A DNA stretch of 64,000 nt, taken from assembly GCA_963969345.1 (NCBI GenBank), contig OZ017769.1, forward strand, positions 11,225,725 through 11,289,724, written 5' to 3'. Origin of the DNA: Turbatrix aceti. Its lineage: Eukaryota; Nematoda; Chromadorea; Rhabditida; Panagrolaimidae. Positions 44,986-57,400 of the stretch are shown one piece after another (positions within the stretch are counted from its first letter, which is position 1; every line of letters starts with the position of its first letter). The position numbers and the translations under genes were made by a program. Below the pieces are notes generated by a model that searched no databases, was not told the DNA's origin, and saw nothing but the letters and a program-made list of their open reading frames with translations.

Positions 44986-45025
44986 ATAATTCAGTATGAT
45001 TTTATCATAAATCATACTGAATTAT
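44986..45025. repeat. 15-bp perfect hairpin
   Basis: ATAATTCAGTATGAT at 44986-45000 pairs with its exact reverse complement at 45011-45025 across a 10-base loop. Confidence 0.75.
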
Positions 45026-46534
45026 ATTATCCATTTGTTCTAGACGAAACAGTAATGACTTTGAAGTGGCTCTACCTTCCAACTTGTAGCTAGCTTTCTT
45101 TTGGGTCAGGCGACAACTTTTGCGTTTAACACCAATTGACCGACGAAAGCAGGACTACTGACTATGAACCCAAGTGATTCTCACCACTTTTGCACTGTCG
45201 TAATTTTAACCAACCAACGAACTGAACTGCACTGCACACATTTCAAAAATGATCACTTGAGAAACCCCAGTAGACTGTTCTTTGAAACACTTCTATTATT
45301 CGGTCATTCAATGCGATGTTTCTTATTGAGTTTTATATTCACTGCTTTTTTATCTCCACATTTGACACCAAATTTTTTAAATACTATTTGGAACGTGCTG
45401 TTTACGGTTGGTTACGTTAGGTGAAACGTGGAAAAAAAGTGTGATATTATGGTACCTTTATTGAAAAGTTACGGTGCCAAAAAATATCACATTTTTTTCA
45501 GAATAAAGTTACAAGTTTTTTATTTTTGTGAACGTTACTTCGGTCATACACTGGCGTTTTTTATTTTGCTTACGTTTTAAGAGTAACGAATACTTTACTT
45601 CCTTTACTTTTACCGTTTAGAATGCTTTGTTTCATGGTTTTTTTCTAATTGCGATTAAAAATTTTAATTTTTGCATATTTTTTTTTCATTATTTGATTTC
45701 TTTTTTCCGGTTATTTGTCACACTGGATATAATTGTATACCGCTTATTTCTTCAGAATTATTTTTTGTGATCACTTGAACAAAGGTGGAAGACGCGGAAT
45801 GAAGTGAGGTTAAACCATGAACGCTAGGAGAGGGAGAAGAGAATTCAAGGTATGTGAATCAAACGGTGATGGACAATAAAAAACTCGTTGCATGAAAAAC
45901 AAAATTCAGGCCGGGTAGCAGGTCAGGCGTATGAGGATGGATGGATCATATCGCCGCTCTCTGACCTCGATTGAACGAACGATTGTCTTCTTTTCTTTTT
46001 TTCTGTTGTACGCATCGTGTACCTACGCTCTCTTTTCAACTACCACCGCTGCCGCCGGGTTATACCGGCTGACCCTGACTCTGACTGACTGACCACTACT
46101 ATGTATTATAGAATGAGGAGGGACAGAGGCTTGCTTATTTGCGCCCCTGCAGAAAGAGTTATCGTCGTCATCGACATTGTCAAATAACTTTTTTTTGTCG
46201 CTCCACTTTTTCAAAAACCTGATCGATTGAGGGTGGACGTCGGAGGACGGTTGTGGTCGGTAGTGGTTGTGTTGATGATTATGATCATGATAACGAGACT
46301 TTTTCAAAATACAGATTAGTTTTTTTTGTTGCGGTTTTTCGTTTCCTTAATCTTAGTTTTTCTTGTCGCGTCAATTATTTTTTTTGTTGTGCAAAATACA
46401 GTTTTATTTTTTTCAGACTTTTTTTTAGTATCGATCTCAAATTTTTTAAAGGCAACTTTTTTTATGTACGCTGAAAAAAGTTGCCTTCTTTTTACGACTT
46501 TTTTTAATACATTTGAGATACAAAATTTGAAGTA

Positions 46535-46625
46535 ACAGTTTTCTTTGCTAAATTGTTATACTTTTGATTTTGCAGGCTAAAATTAAGTAACATATTCTTT
46601 TCCATTTTACTACTTTTGGCCGAGC
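46535..46625. repeat. GTAAC/GTTAC dispersed repeat
   Basis: GTAACAGTTTTCTTTGCTAAATTGTTA, then TTTTGCAGGCTAAAATTAAGTAACATATTC, then TTTACTACTTTTGG. These are two units of the family described in the introns. Confidence 0.6.
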
Positions 46626-48148
46626 CCATGTTCAAAAAACGAGTTTTACGATTAAAAAAGTTTTTTTGGTCCTGTTTTTACAACTTTTTTTTATACATTT
46701 GTCACAACTTTTGAATTATTCGTGTTGTGATTATCTATTATGCATAATCTCTCGACGACTAGATCATCAGGTGAGGTGCGCGGGAAGCAAGTTTTTCTTC
46801 TTGTCTTCGTCGCCGCTGATGTCGCTGATCCCGCGCAATATTTCTGCTTTTTTGATACTTTCTTATTTTTTTTCGTCGAGTTTATTTCACTAGAAAATCT
46901 CTTACCTCCTTCTGGCGACGGACAGGGGGTGGAGAAAACAAAATCTTTCCTGTTTTTGTGATTCCTGGGCGGATAATCCTCGATTCTCTCCTTTTTTGCT
47001 CATCACTGAACGATGACGACAAACGATCTTGTCATAAAATATAAACTTTCGATTTCTGAATCGTTTTTGGTGGTTGCGCAAGGATGAATGATCAGGGATA
47101 AACTTCAATTTTTCACGCGTTTTCACTTTTTTGTATACCATGCGTGTTTTTTGGTGGTTTATAATGTTACTTCTGGGGAAATTTTTTTTAGTTTTAAAAA
47201 TGTGATTAGTTTTGTTATTTTTTGTGTTTATGGTTTTTGCACCAAAAATTAATAACGATTTTCGATCAGGTACGCCTCCGTGCCTGATATGGTCAAAATT
47301 TATAATTGCTGTATAACTTTGTGGTAACAGTTTTCCTCGCTAAATTATTACTGTTGACGCAAACAAAGACAAAATAAGATTTTTCTTCATTATGGTAGGG
47401 GTCACAGTTTTTTTGCTAGTATATCATTTTGCTACTTTCCGCGCGCTGTATAATTATTGTTTTACTGATTTGGCGGTTAAAAAAATTCGTGTTGTTTGAC
47501 ATCCCGATTTTATCGATTACCATTTTTTATTCATTCATGTGATACTGACGATTGTGCTGATAAGTCCCTGTCATGCACAGGCACACCGTTTCTTTTTTGC
47601 TCAGTTGGTTACTTATATTTACAACTTTTTTGTTAAACGTAAATACATAACATTTATAAAATTGTGATGAATCATACACTTTATTCTTCCAGGTCGGTCT
47701 GACTGATTGATGACTCGCGTGGTTGAAAACATTGATTTTTATTTGTTTTTTGTGTGTTAGAGCATCCTTTTATTCAGTTGGAGCATCCTTTTATTCAGCT
47801 TAACGGGATGTGGCGACACGCGTATGACTTGTGCGCCACCTGCAAGTGGTGGCTGTGCTTCTACTTGATATGCTGAACGGTTTGCTCGCACTGGATGTCC
47901 GCAATGATTTCTGTTTTTTTGTCATACGCCTTGGCGGGCGTCAAAGGGGTGGAGGAGGAGGATGAGTCATAGCCCCAACGCAGACCAGCAACTTTTCTTT
48001 GAGAGCTGTGATGGTGGTGGAAGTGGTCGTGGTGATTACATGTGCGTGCTTCGATCCAGTTTTTTTTTCGTTTTTCGCGATTTATCAATGAGATTTTTTT
48101 AATGTATAATTTTTTTATTATATAAATAATTAAAATTAATTCTTGCAG

Positions 48149-48178
48149 GACTACTGTCCTAAACGGCTATTGGTCATC
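48149..48178 (+). promoter_or_regulatory. 3' splice site and short 5' leader of myosin I
   Basis: AATTCTTGCAG ends at 48148. The 30 bases to the ATG at 48179 are open in frame, so an upstream exon could extend the protein. I chose the ATG because MYO1E orthologues begin only a few residues before the conserved HWQS. Confidence 0.45.
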
Positions 48179-51100
48179 ATGCCGTTCCATTGGCAGTCAA
48201 ACGTTAACGTCCAGCAGGTCGGCGTCGACGACATGGTCCTGCTGCAGTCGCTGAGTGAAAATGCAATCGTCGAAAATCTCAAAAAACGTCTCGCCAGCAA
48301 AGCTATTTTTGTAAGTTTTGCAAAGCAAGAAAAGAAGAGGTTCAAAATTACGATTTTTTGTGCGAATGCGGGGAAAAAATGTAACTATAATACATATATC
48401 GTTATTTTGTGCTATAGAAAAGAAAGAAATACTTTTTTTCTGATTCCATGCAAAAAAAGTTTTCAGAAAATAATAACTTAACCCACTACCGTAAATAGAG
48501 TAATATATTTAAAAAAAAAACACGTTGGGTCGAAACCATTAAAGCACAAAAAATTTGAAAATAACGACAAATGTTTAATTTATTTTCAGACATACATCGG
48601 ACCGGTGTTGATCTCTGTAAATCCATTCAAAGAGATGCCGTACTTCACAGAAAAAGATATGGAGATGTATCAGGGTGCTGCGCAGTACGAAAACCCTCCA
48701 CACATCTACGCGCTTGCCGACGACATGTATCGTAACATGATGATTGACCACGAATCGCACTGCGTCATTATCTCGGGTGAATCTGGCGCAGGTAAGACGG
48801 TGAATGCAAAGTACATTATGGCGTACATTGCTCGGATATCCGGAGGGTCGTCCAAGGTTCAACGCGTCAAGGACGTCATCATCAAGTCCAATCCCCTGCT
48901 CGAGTCCTTTGGCAACGCAGCAACCATCAGGAATTGGAATTCTTCAAGATTTGGCAAATACGTTGAAATTGTCTTTGGTACCGGTGGACAACCCATTGGA
49001 GGAAAGATTTCTAATTTTCTGCTTGAAAAATCAAGGGTGGTCAATCTGAGTGACAATGAACGTAACTTTCACATTTTTTACCAACTCCTCGCTGGTGCAG
49101 ATCCCGAGACTAGAAGTGGGTTTCTGCAACGAAAACAACGTTTGTACCGTATATATTTTTTGCAGGAACGCTGGGCATCAGTACGATTGATTACTACTCG
49201 TATCTAAACAAATCGTCTTGCCACATAGCAGAGGGCACAGATGATGCTCGCGAATTTGCAGAAACTTTGAAGGCCATGCAGATTATCGGTATCGATGACG
49301 GTACAAAGCTTGAGATTTTGAAACTCGTTTCTGCAATTTTACACATTGGTAATATTACGTTCATCGAGGCTGATAACTACGCGAATTTTGCGAATAATGA
49401 TTGTGAGTTTTTTGTGGGGAGGAGATTACAATAAGGTTGGATACAGTACAATGGATACAGTACGATGTGTCATTTTTTTTGTTGTTGATCACTTTATAAT
49501 TACGTTACCTAAGTTGTGTAGCACATATTTTTTGTTTTGTTACGTTAATTTGGTATGCTAATTAGATAACATTTGTTGTTCTTCGCTGTTTTGTTGCTTT
49601 TGAGTTCGTAGGCTAAAATACCATAATTTTTTTTTATTATCAGTTTACTTTGGGCTACTTTAGTTTTTACTGTTCTGTTCATTCAATTATCGTGTTCTGT
49701 GTGTTACATTTTTTTGTTATTATTTTGTTACTTCGCCGGGCGTACCAAACAATTATTGTTTTTCTAATTTTTTTAATCTTTTCAAAAAAGTGTTTACTTG
49801 GTTTCACATTATTTTAATTTTTTTAATTTTCAGTCCTTCAATTTCCTGCCTATCTTCTCGGTCTCACAGACGAAGCCATCAAAACCAAGTTGATATCCCG
49901 TAAAATGGAATCCAAATGGGGTGCAAAAACCGAGGAAATTGCCGTCAATCACAACGTCGAGCAGGCTGTCTATACCCGGGACGCCCTTGCAAAGTCCCTC
50001 TACACCCGTCTCTTTGACTACCTTGTCGACATCGTAAACCGTGCCCTCGAGTTGCCTGTTTCGGCTTCACGAAATCTATCTATGGGTATCCTGGACATCT
50101 ATGGTTTCGAAATTTTTGAACACAATGGCTTTGAGCAATTTTGTATCAATTTTGTCAACGAAAAACTTCAACAAATTTTCATCGAACTAACGCTTAAATC
50201 AGAGCAGGAAGAATACGTCGCCGAGGGTATTCAGTGGACTCCGATTGATTACTTCAACAATAAGATCGTCTGTGATTTGATCGAAGCTCGCAGACCACCC
50301 GGCATTATGTGCCAACTCGACGACGTGTGTGCCCAGATTCACGGTCAGAGCGAGGGAGTCGACAACCGATTTTTGGTGAAGTTGAAGCAGGCTTTCAGCA
50401 CCCATGAACACTTTACCGGTGGTGCGGATTGCTTTTTGGTGAGTGGGGGACATCTTTTTATGCTATGTTTATTTATGGCCTGTAGGCTGAGGTAGGCTAT
50501 AGAACAGTTTACCCTCTGACAGTTTATAGTCAGGACAGTTTACAGACAAGTAAGTTTTCTAAATGGCAGCGTATTCAAGTTTCAAATAAAATATTGAATA
50601 CGCTGCCATTTCAAGTATTCAAATAAAATTCCAAATTGACTTCGATGAATTTTTGGTGTTCTCAAATTGGCACAATTTCTCCCGATAGAACTTCAAATCA
50701 CACTTGTCTCTAAACTGTCCTTTCTGTAAACTGTCTAGGGGTAAAGTGACTGGGGGTAAACTGTCCGAATACTGCTGAGGTAGAATAACATTTTTTGGAC
50801 GCTGTTGTGTTACGTTTTATTTTGCAGGCTAACAATTTTTGACGCTATTTTATTACTTCTGTCTGCAGGCTAAAATCTAGTAACGTTTTTCTACTTATTT
50901 TTTTTATTTACTTTTCGTTTGTTAGGCTAAAGTAAAGTAACATTTTTCGACGCTAAGGTACTACATTTTATTTAGCAGGCTGAATCAGGCTAGGCTATTT
51001 TGCTTTTTTACTTTTTGTACTCAGTAACGGTAACATTTTTTCTAGGTGAGGCACTACGCCGGAGACGTAACCTACGAAGTCGACGGATTTTGTGATAAGA

Positions 51101-52983
51101 ATCGTGATGTGCTGTACGCTGACCTGATCATGCTAATGCAGTCTTCCAGCAACTCATTTGTTCGTTCCCTTTTTCCGGATGCAGTCTCTGGCGGAGGAGC
51201 GAAGGCAAAGCCGACGAGTGCATCGACCAAGATTCGTACACAGGCTAACAAACTTGTTGAATCGCTGACCGCCTGCACGCCTCACTACATCCGGTGCATC
51301 AAGCCCAACGAATCCAAACGACCCCTGGAATTCGATTCCACCCGAGTTCTTCATCAGGTCCAGTATCTTGGTCTCAAGGAAAACATCCGGGTTCGACGCG
51401 CGGGATACGCTTACCGACGGCCTTTTGACAAGTTCCTCTGGCGATACGCCATTCTGTCGACCGAGACCTGGCCTTTGAGGAACTACAGAGGAGATGCGAA
51501 GCGTGGCTGCGAGGTCATCTGTCGATCTGCCGGCATCAGCTCAGATCAGTACCAGCTCGGCCGGACCAAGGTATTTGTCAAGAATCCAGAATCACTATTC
51601 TTGCTGGAAGAAGCGCGTGAACGAAAGTACGACGGCTACGCGAGGACCCTGCAAAAGGCGTTTAGAAGGTTTGTGGCCGACAAGCAGCGCGCCAAGATGC
51701 GGGAAGCAGCTTGTGATTTGTTCTTTGGCCGAAAGGAAAGAAGAAGGTTTTCACTCAACCGAAATTTTGTCGGCGATTACATCGGCATCGAGAATCACCC
51801 GGCACTACAAGCCATCGCCGGTCGTAGGGAACGAATTGATTTTGCGGCGAAGGTCAACAAATACGATCGACGATTCCATGTGTCCAAGCTGGATCTCATC
51901 CTCACGCCTAAAGCCTTCATCCTAGTCGGTCGGACCGTCGAGAAAAAAGGCCCAAACAAGGGCAAAGTCATCGAGGAAGTCAAGCGGCACCTTCAGCTTA
52001 AGCAGATATCATCCGTCTGTCTCTCCCCATTCCAGGACGACTTTTTTGTTGTCCATGTCAATGGAGAATATTCTTCGCTGTTGGAAACGCCGCTCAAGAC
52101 CGAGCTTATGACCATGCTCGTCAAAAGGTACAAAGAGCAGACGACACGGGACCTAGAGTTTTCGTGTGATCGATCGATTTTTGTCAAACTGAAAAAGACG
52201 CGCTTTGACTTTGGTAATCCTGGTACGCGTGAGGTCAAATTTATATCTGCGCCGTCGGCGCCCGTACCGGTGACCACCAAGCCGGAAGGCAAGACGCTTA
52301 TTGTCAGTGTAGCTCCTGGATTTCCTAACAACACCCGTGAGTTGCTAAACAATTTAAAAAAAAAATTATTTTAAAAAATATGCCAATATTTTTAATTTTT
52401 AATTTTTTGGCGTTCCTTAATTTAAATTTCAGGACCTCGCTACCAGCCAACAGATCAACCAAATTCATCCCGCCGTGCTCCGCAGTCAAACGGCGTCTCT
52501 TACCACAATCAACGCCCCGTCCAACCCCAACCTCCTCGACCTACGCACGCTCCTGCCCCTGCTATCGCCGTCCACGCCCCGCCACCCACCATGACGCCCC
52601 CACCCACAGCAGCGACCGCCTACGTGCCTCAGCAAAATGGCTACAAGCCACCCCAGCAGGCTACTAACGGCGGCTTTAATCCGAACCAAGTTCTGAGCCA
52701 TCGATTGAATCCCGTCGGCAACGGGGCTACGGTGCACCCTGTGAGCAACGGTGCTCCCCCGTCAACAGCCCCCCGCCCGATGCCAAAGCCCAAGCCCAAG
52801 ATTCGTCGACCACAGGTTCGGGCCCTCTACGACTACGATGCGCGTGACACCGATGAGCTTACCTTCCAAGTCGGACAGCTCATCGAACTCATCAAGGAGG
52901 ATCCAGACGGCTGGTGGCAGGGCAAGATTGGCAACAAGACTGGACTATTTCCGTACAACTACGTTGAAAAGGTAGCTGACTGA
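48179..52983 (+). CDS. myo1e: Long-tailed class I myosin (MYO1E/MYO1F type)
   Basis: Exons 48179-48310, 48590-49115, 49166-49402, 49834-50438, 51046-52336 and 52433-52983 give 1113 residues, against 1108 in human MYO1E. It is an actin-based motor at membranes (endocytosis, cortical actin). Visible motor parts are the P-loop GESGAGKT at 107-114, switch I NNSSRF-like NWNSSRFGK, and switch II DIYGFE near 385. The TEDS-rule position, 16 residues before DALAK, is Glu, so the motor should not need heavy-chain phosphorylation there. An IQ motif ([15 protein letters not shown]) lies near 700. The tail has a basic lipid-binding TH1 (about 715-930), a proline-rich TH2 (930-1050) and a C-terminal SH3 (about 1057-1113; [32 protein letters not shown]). 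Phases agree at every junction. Introns 3 and 4 carry repeats. The C. elegans counterpart would be HUM-1-like. Confidence 0.95.
49440..49780. repeat. GTAAC/GTTAC repeat array in myosin intron 3
   Basis: Degenerate units ending GTAGGCTAAAAT or GGTATGCTAATTAGA alternate with GTTACGTTAATTT and TGTTACTTCG. They fill most of intron 3 (49403-49833). Confidence 0.55.
50503..50767. mobile_element. GACAGTTTAC-ended MITE in myosin intron 4
   Basis: The left end (GAACAGTTTACCCTCTGACAG) and the inverted right end (GGACAGTTTACCCCCAGTCAC) match. Both ends repeat GACAGTTTAC three times or more. In the centre an 18-bp perfect hairpin (AAATGGCAGCGTATTCAA) spans 50561-50611. A split copy of its right half is at 43.1-43.6 kb. 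Confidence 0.7.
50785..51044. repeat. GTAAC/GTTAC repeat array in myosin intron 4
   Basis: About four or five units with TTTTGCAGGCTAAC, GTCTGCAGGCTAAAATC, GTTAGGCTAAAGTAAAGTAACATTTT and TTTAGCAGGCTGAAT. Many units end in a pseudo-acceptor (TTGCAGGC). The true acceptor at 51044-51045 follows immediately. Confidence 0.65.
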
Positions 52984-54094
52984 TCAGGTCGGCCGGAAGA
53001 ACTCATCCTTGCTGCTTTCTGCCTACTGCATTCTTTACTCTACGCGTCATCCGGTGATTTTGTTCACATGGTGAGTTTTTTGAGAGTATGTTTGCAAAAT
53101 TGGCATGATAAATTAAAGTAACACATTTCGTTTTACAATTGATTTGGCGCGCTGAAGTCCAGTGAAATTTCGGTTTGACTTTAAAATAATTTTCAAATCT
53201 GTTTTTCAGATTTTTTTCATCTCTGTTAACAAGGTCTCTTGTTTTTTTTCCCGCTGCATACGCCGCACAAAGTTTTTGATGCCAATTGATGGCATAGAAC
53301 ATCTAAGACACCTGGCTCTCGGCTTTGGCACGCTTTTGTTCCAATCCATATCTTCTTTATTGTCCCGTCATTTCTTCAACACAGTGCTTTGTAGCAATCT
53401 ACAACCTCCCTGGTGATTATACTTGCATCATCCGCATCTGATGCGCAATAAATACGATCTATTTATGGGCGTGAACATGGAGCACACGTTTGGATGAAGA
53501 CTGTCGTCGACCATCTTAGGCAACAAACATGCCATCTCTGCTTCTCTTTTGTTAATTGTGTACATATCGTGTAATTTTATGTTAAAAGAAAATACAGTAC
53601 AAAGCTTGTGATGTTTCTTCGAAAATGGCATACAATAATTGTCACAGATGTCGACTTACAAATGAAAAGGTTGAGGTCGCATCTGCAATGATTCAGGCGG
53701 CGTAAGCATTCTTTTATAATTCTGGGCTGATCGGTGACTTTGAGCACGGTGCAGATTAAAAAAATGACATTGTTTATCAATTCTCTCTCAAAAAAATTTC
53801 ACATAGTAATTGCCGAAATGAAGACTTTGAATATCTGTGCATCGGTGACGACGTCAAGTGTTGCAAGTTCATCATCAGCAGCTCACTTCTGTTAACGTTT
53901 GAAACTTTTTTTATAAATTTGCAAGCTATGCGATATTTTCTGTCAGTTGCATGAATTTTCACATTTCGTAACATCTTTTTTTTCTGTTTTTTTTTTCTCT
54001 TTTTTGTCTACCTTATTGTCCGAAGAAAAAAATTTAGTTGTGTACACGAACGCAGGACGACGACGTAGGATAACAAAGTTAAACGTGTTGGTAG
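52984..54094. other. Myosin 3' region and spacer
   Basis: This contains the myosin 3' UTR and AT-rich spacer. Short frames on both strands show no domains or splice partners. Confidence 0.45.
53448..53453 (+). terminator. Possible poly(A) signal of myosin I
   Basis: AATAAA lies 465 bp after the stop. It is the first clear plus-strand AATAAA I see downstream, but the distance makes the assignment uncertain. Confidence 0.35.
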
Positions 54095-54418
54095 CAGACA
54101 TGAAAATGGCCCACCGAAGCCCGGCCCGGCCCGAGCCGGGCTTGGGCGGGCCTGTGACTTTTCAGTAGGCCCGGAAAAGCCCATTTTGGCCCGCCGGTAT
54201 TTAATCAATGATGTAAAAAATACGAAAAATTAACTGTACTTTGGTTATTTTTAACAAAATTTAGTTTCTACATAGTATTTTGAGTAAAAACCAGTAATTG
54301 ATGTTATTTATTTAACGATTTGATGTTATTTATATAACGATAAAAATTTGGAAAAAATACAGAATGGATAATTTCGGGCCGGGCCTGGACCTAAAAATTA
54401 GGCCCGTTTTCATGTCTG
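54095..54418. mobile_element. hAT MITE with GGCCCGG words
   Basis: The element starts CAGACATGAAAATGGCCCAC and ends inversely as CAGACATGAAAACGGGCC, a 17-bp inverted repeat with one mismatch. The flanks GTTGGTAG and GTTGGCAC agree at 6 of 8 positions, like an aged 8-bp hAT target duplication. Subterminal words are AGCCCGGCCCGGCCC and GGGCCGGGCC. The interior is AT-rich and non-coding. Confidence 0.78.
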
Positions 54419-57400
54419 GTTGGCACAACAAAAAATTGTTTTATCACTTTTTGACGACTGACTAACAGCACGTATTTTTTTTTGACACAACCGACGATAG
54501 ATGTCGGCGACTTACCTAATAGGTGACAACACAAAGAACAGCTGTTTCTGAATTGGATCATAAATAGCCCGGCAGCGGCTAGAAGCCTTTATAAAGAAGA
54601 TTACCGATTGAACAAATAATTGACGCGGGCAGGAGGTACTATTTACCCGTGTGTTGACCAGGTGGGACAGGCAAAGGGAGGGTGAAGAGAAAATTGTCGA
54701 TTTATTTTTTTATTTTTAAAGCGATAACAGATGACTAGCAAATTGTTGTTCCTTTGACACAACGAAAAACAGAGGTGTGACACCCCGATGAATAATGAAG
54801 GTGCACTGCTTTATCTTGTCCTCTCCAGTCAGACGTGTGCTGATTGATCAATCAATAAGCAGGACGAAGATGGGGTAGATGATGACTAATCCTAAAAAAA
54901 GATGAAGAACACGACGCAACGCGGTTTTTTGTCGTGCTCGCTAGAGCTAGCGACACGACCGGACCCCACTCGGCCCTGACTATCCTCCTCGTGGTCTTCT
55001 TCTCGTCGTTTGGTGGTGTCGCGTCTCCTGTCAACGACCAGTCTCAGTCTCGATCGTTATTATATATTTTTTTATCTTACTCGCCGTCAGAACGCCTCCT
55101 GACTTTCGTCCTTTCATCAATTCACAAATGCTCACAGTTGAGTAATAAGGACTTTTTTTTCAGTTTTGTCTAGTTTTTCTGACCTTGGATTGCTTCAAAT
55201 TTAAAAAAATGAGGAAGTGACGAGAAAAAAATGTGTAAAAAAGTTGCCTTACTCGTTTTTGATTGGAAAATAATTGCCTGATGAAAGTTACGCATCGCGG
55301 ATGAAATAACGTAATAAGGAAAATAATTTGTATTTAATTCCGCCTGCCAACCAAAAGTAACCAAATAGCAAAACAAGATGTGTTACTTCGTTTTAGCTTG
55401 TAAACTTCAGAAGTAACAATGTAGCGAAAAAAGTAGTACTTCACGTAATCTTGCAGAATAAATTTTTTTTTCGAGATTTTTTTCGCTATTTTGTTACTTA
55501 AAAGTAACAAAATAGCGAAAAAAAATTTGTCACTCCGACTTCTCACGCCAGTAGCTACTACAGTAGTGTTTCAAAAACTTGAAACTTATGATTAAGCAAC
55601 ATGACAGTAAAAACATGTTATAAATATTCAAAATCGAGCAATTCCAGTTGATATAAAATTTCATATTGTGTGTTTTTTTTATTGTATATGCTTCCTTTGT
55701 TTACCCAAATTGCTTACCCAAGTGGACAGTGCGAATATGAATGACATCAAGCTTGATTAGACAAAAAAATTTGATACTACTTTTTTACTGTTCTTGAAAC
55801 GCTGACCCCTAGGTTTCTAATTTCATTTCATGCATATGTTTTTCTGTAGCATGGATTTTTCAAAAGGGATTATAATCTTACAACGAATCGTGGTGTATTT
55901 ATGTCAAAAAAAATTAAAAAGTAATCGTGTTAGAGAAAGTGCAACCAGTTATGGTTACGGTTTGAATGGTATATTACTATCACTTTGATTCCCTCCGGTG
56001 TCCGTTCTCATTTTGGCGATTCAAATTTTTCCGCTTGAGAAACGGTTTTTTCTTTGCGTCGTGTCGCGATACGCGCTTTTTTCTCTTCCTTTTGCTGTCG
56101 CTTATTATCGACCTTGAAGCAAGCCATGTGATTTATGTATCATACCTCTTCATCTGTCTATCAGTTGTCTGATTCACGTTTGAGTTGGTTGTTGTTTTTG
56201 AAATTTGACGACACTGGTTAATTTAATTTTTTGACTGGGAAAAGATCTTGATTTTTTCTACGTGCATATTTTTGCTTTTTTTGTTTTTTTGTCCACAGTT
56301 TTGGCTCTATTTTTTTATTTTACGTTATGTTTTATACGGTGCCACTAAATCTTGTCATCGAAATGTTCCGTTTTCAAGTTGTAAGCTTTTTTTGTCTAAA
56401 ATACGGGTGTGACTGAATTTGTCTGATTGCCTATAGTGATAGACTGTTTTGTTTCATTTTACCCTATGGCCCTGCCGGCCCATTGTGTGTTAGTAGTTGT
56501 TTCATGGTCACCGCGCTTTCACCACGGTAGACAAGATGCGTGCGATGGATGCGGTTTTGGTTTGTCGTCTTCTTCCTTCCATGTTCGCCCCGTCTTGAAA
56601 TGCATGCAGTATGCATCGGCTGGACACGATTGGTAGCACAGAGAGTGTGAGTGACCAGCCAGCCAGGCGCAGTCGGCAAAGTGACTGACTCGGGGTGGGT
56701 GCTGCCTGCGCGCATGCTTGCTTGCCGCTCTTCGCTATTATCGACGGACGGAGGAGACAAGATTCGGTCTCGGGCTTACTTGCCAGCGAGCCAACGCCGT
56801 TTGCTATCAAGAGTCGAGACGAGACGAGGATGGTCACTCTCAGCGAAAGCGCGTGGCAATTCATCCCACTCAAAGGGTCAGGTCGGGTCGGGTCAGCGCA
56901 GTTGCCGGACGATGGGTGACGTGAAGACAGAGGAGGATAGGATTGTTCGTTATTTCGGGTTGTTAGGCTTTGTGGTTGTGGTTGGGGTGTCCTTCTTTGC
57001 GCGTCCGGTGAATGAATGACACCTGCGGGTAGGGAGGGATGAGCAGGGTGATGACCTCGATTTTTTTAACGACAACTCTCTGCACGCGCGTACGGACACC
57101 AAAAAAGCTGTTCTCCTTTCTTTTCTTCTTTTTTTGTGATCGTGTGGTTATTTGCCGCCCTAACTGGCATTTTTGTGGATTATTGATCGACTTTTTTTGC
57201 GAGTTTTGGAGTACAATTGGCGATTGTCTTTTTTTCGATTCAATTGCTTGATTTTTTTTTCGTTTTTGGACGAGTTATGAATTTTTTGGTTCACTAGCTA
57301 GCTAACGATGAATAACGATTGCTGGGCGTTATTTCATTACTCCACGAGTGCAAAAGCACTTTTTGAAGGATCGTAAGTATATTAGTTCTGGTTCTTTGAA

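Larger units (their letters stand above)
43599..48148. other. Large intergenic region before myosin I
   Basis: Apart from the MITE at 44208 I see no supported gene. Features are a 15-bp hairpin at 44986-45025, a GTAAC-repeat patch at 46535-46625, and two direct copies of GAGCATCCTTTTATTCAG at about 47762 and 47782. A minus-strand frame at 47861-48088 (75 codons, His-rich) lacks splice partners. The 3' end of the region must contain the myosin promoter. Confidence 0.4.

Noticed and set aside
46023..46307. 94-codon minus-strand frame (MKKSRYHDHNHQ)
   Set aside because: His/Asp low complexity and no partner exons.
47861..48088. 75-codon His/Ser-rich minus-strand frame
   Set aside because: It overlaps the probable myosin promoter or 5' leader, and no splice-linked exon or known family was seen.
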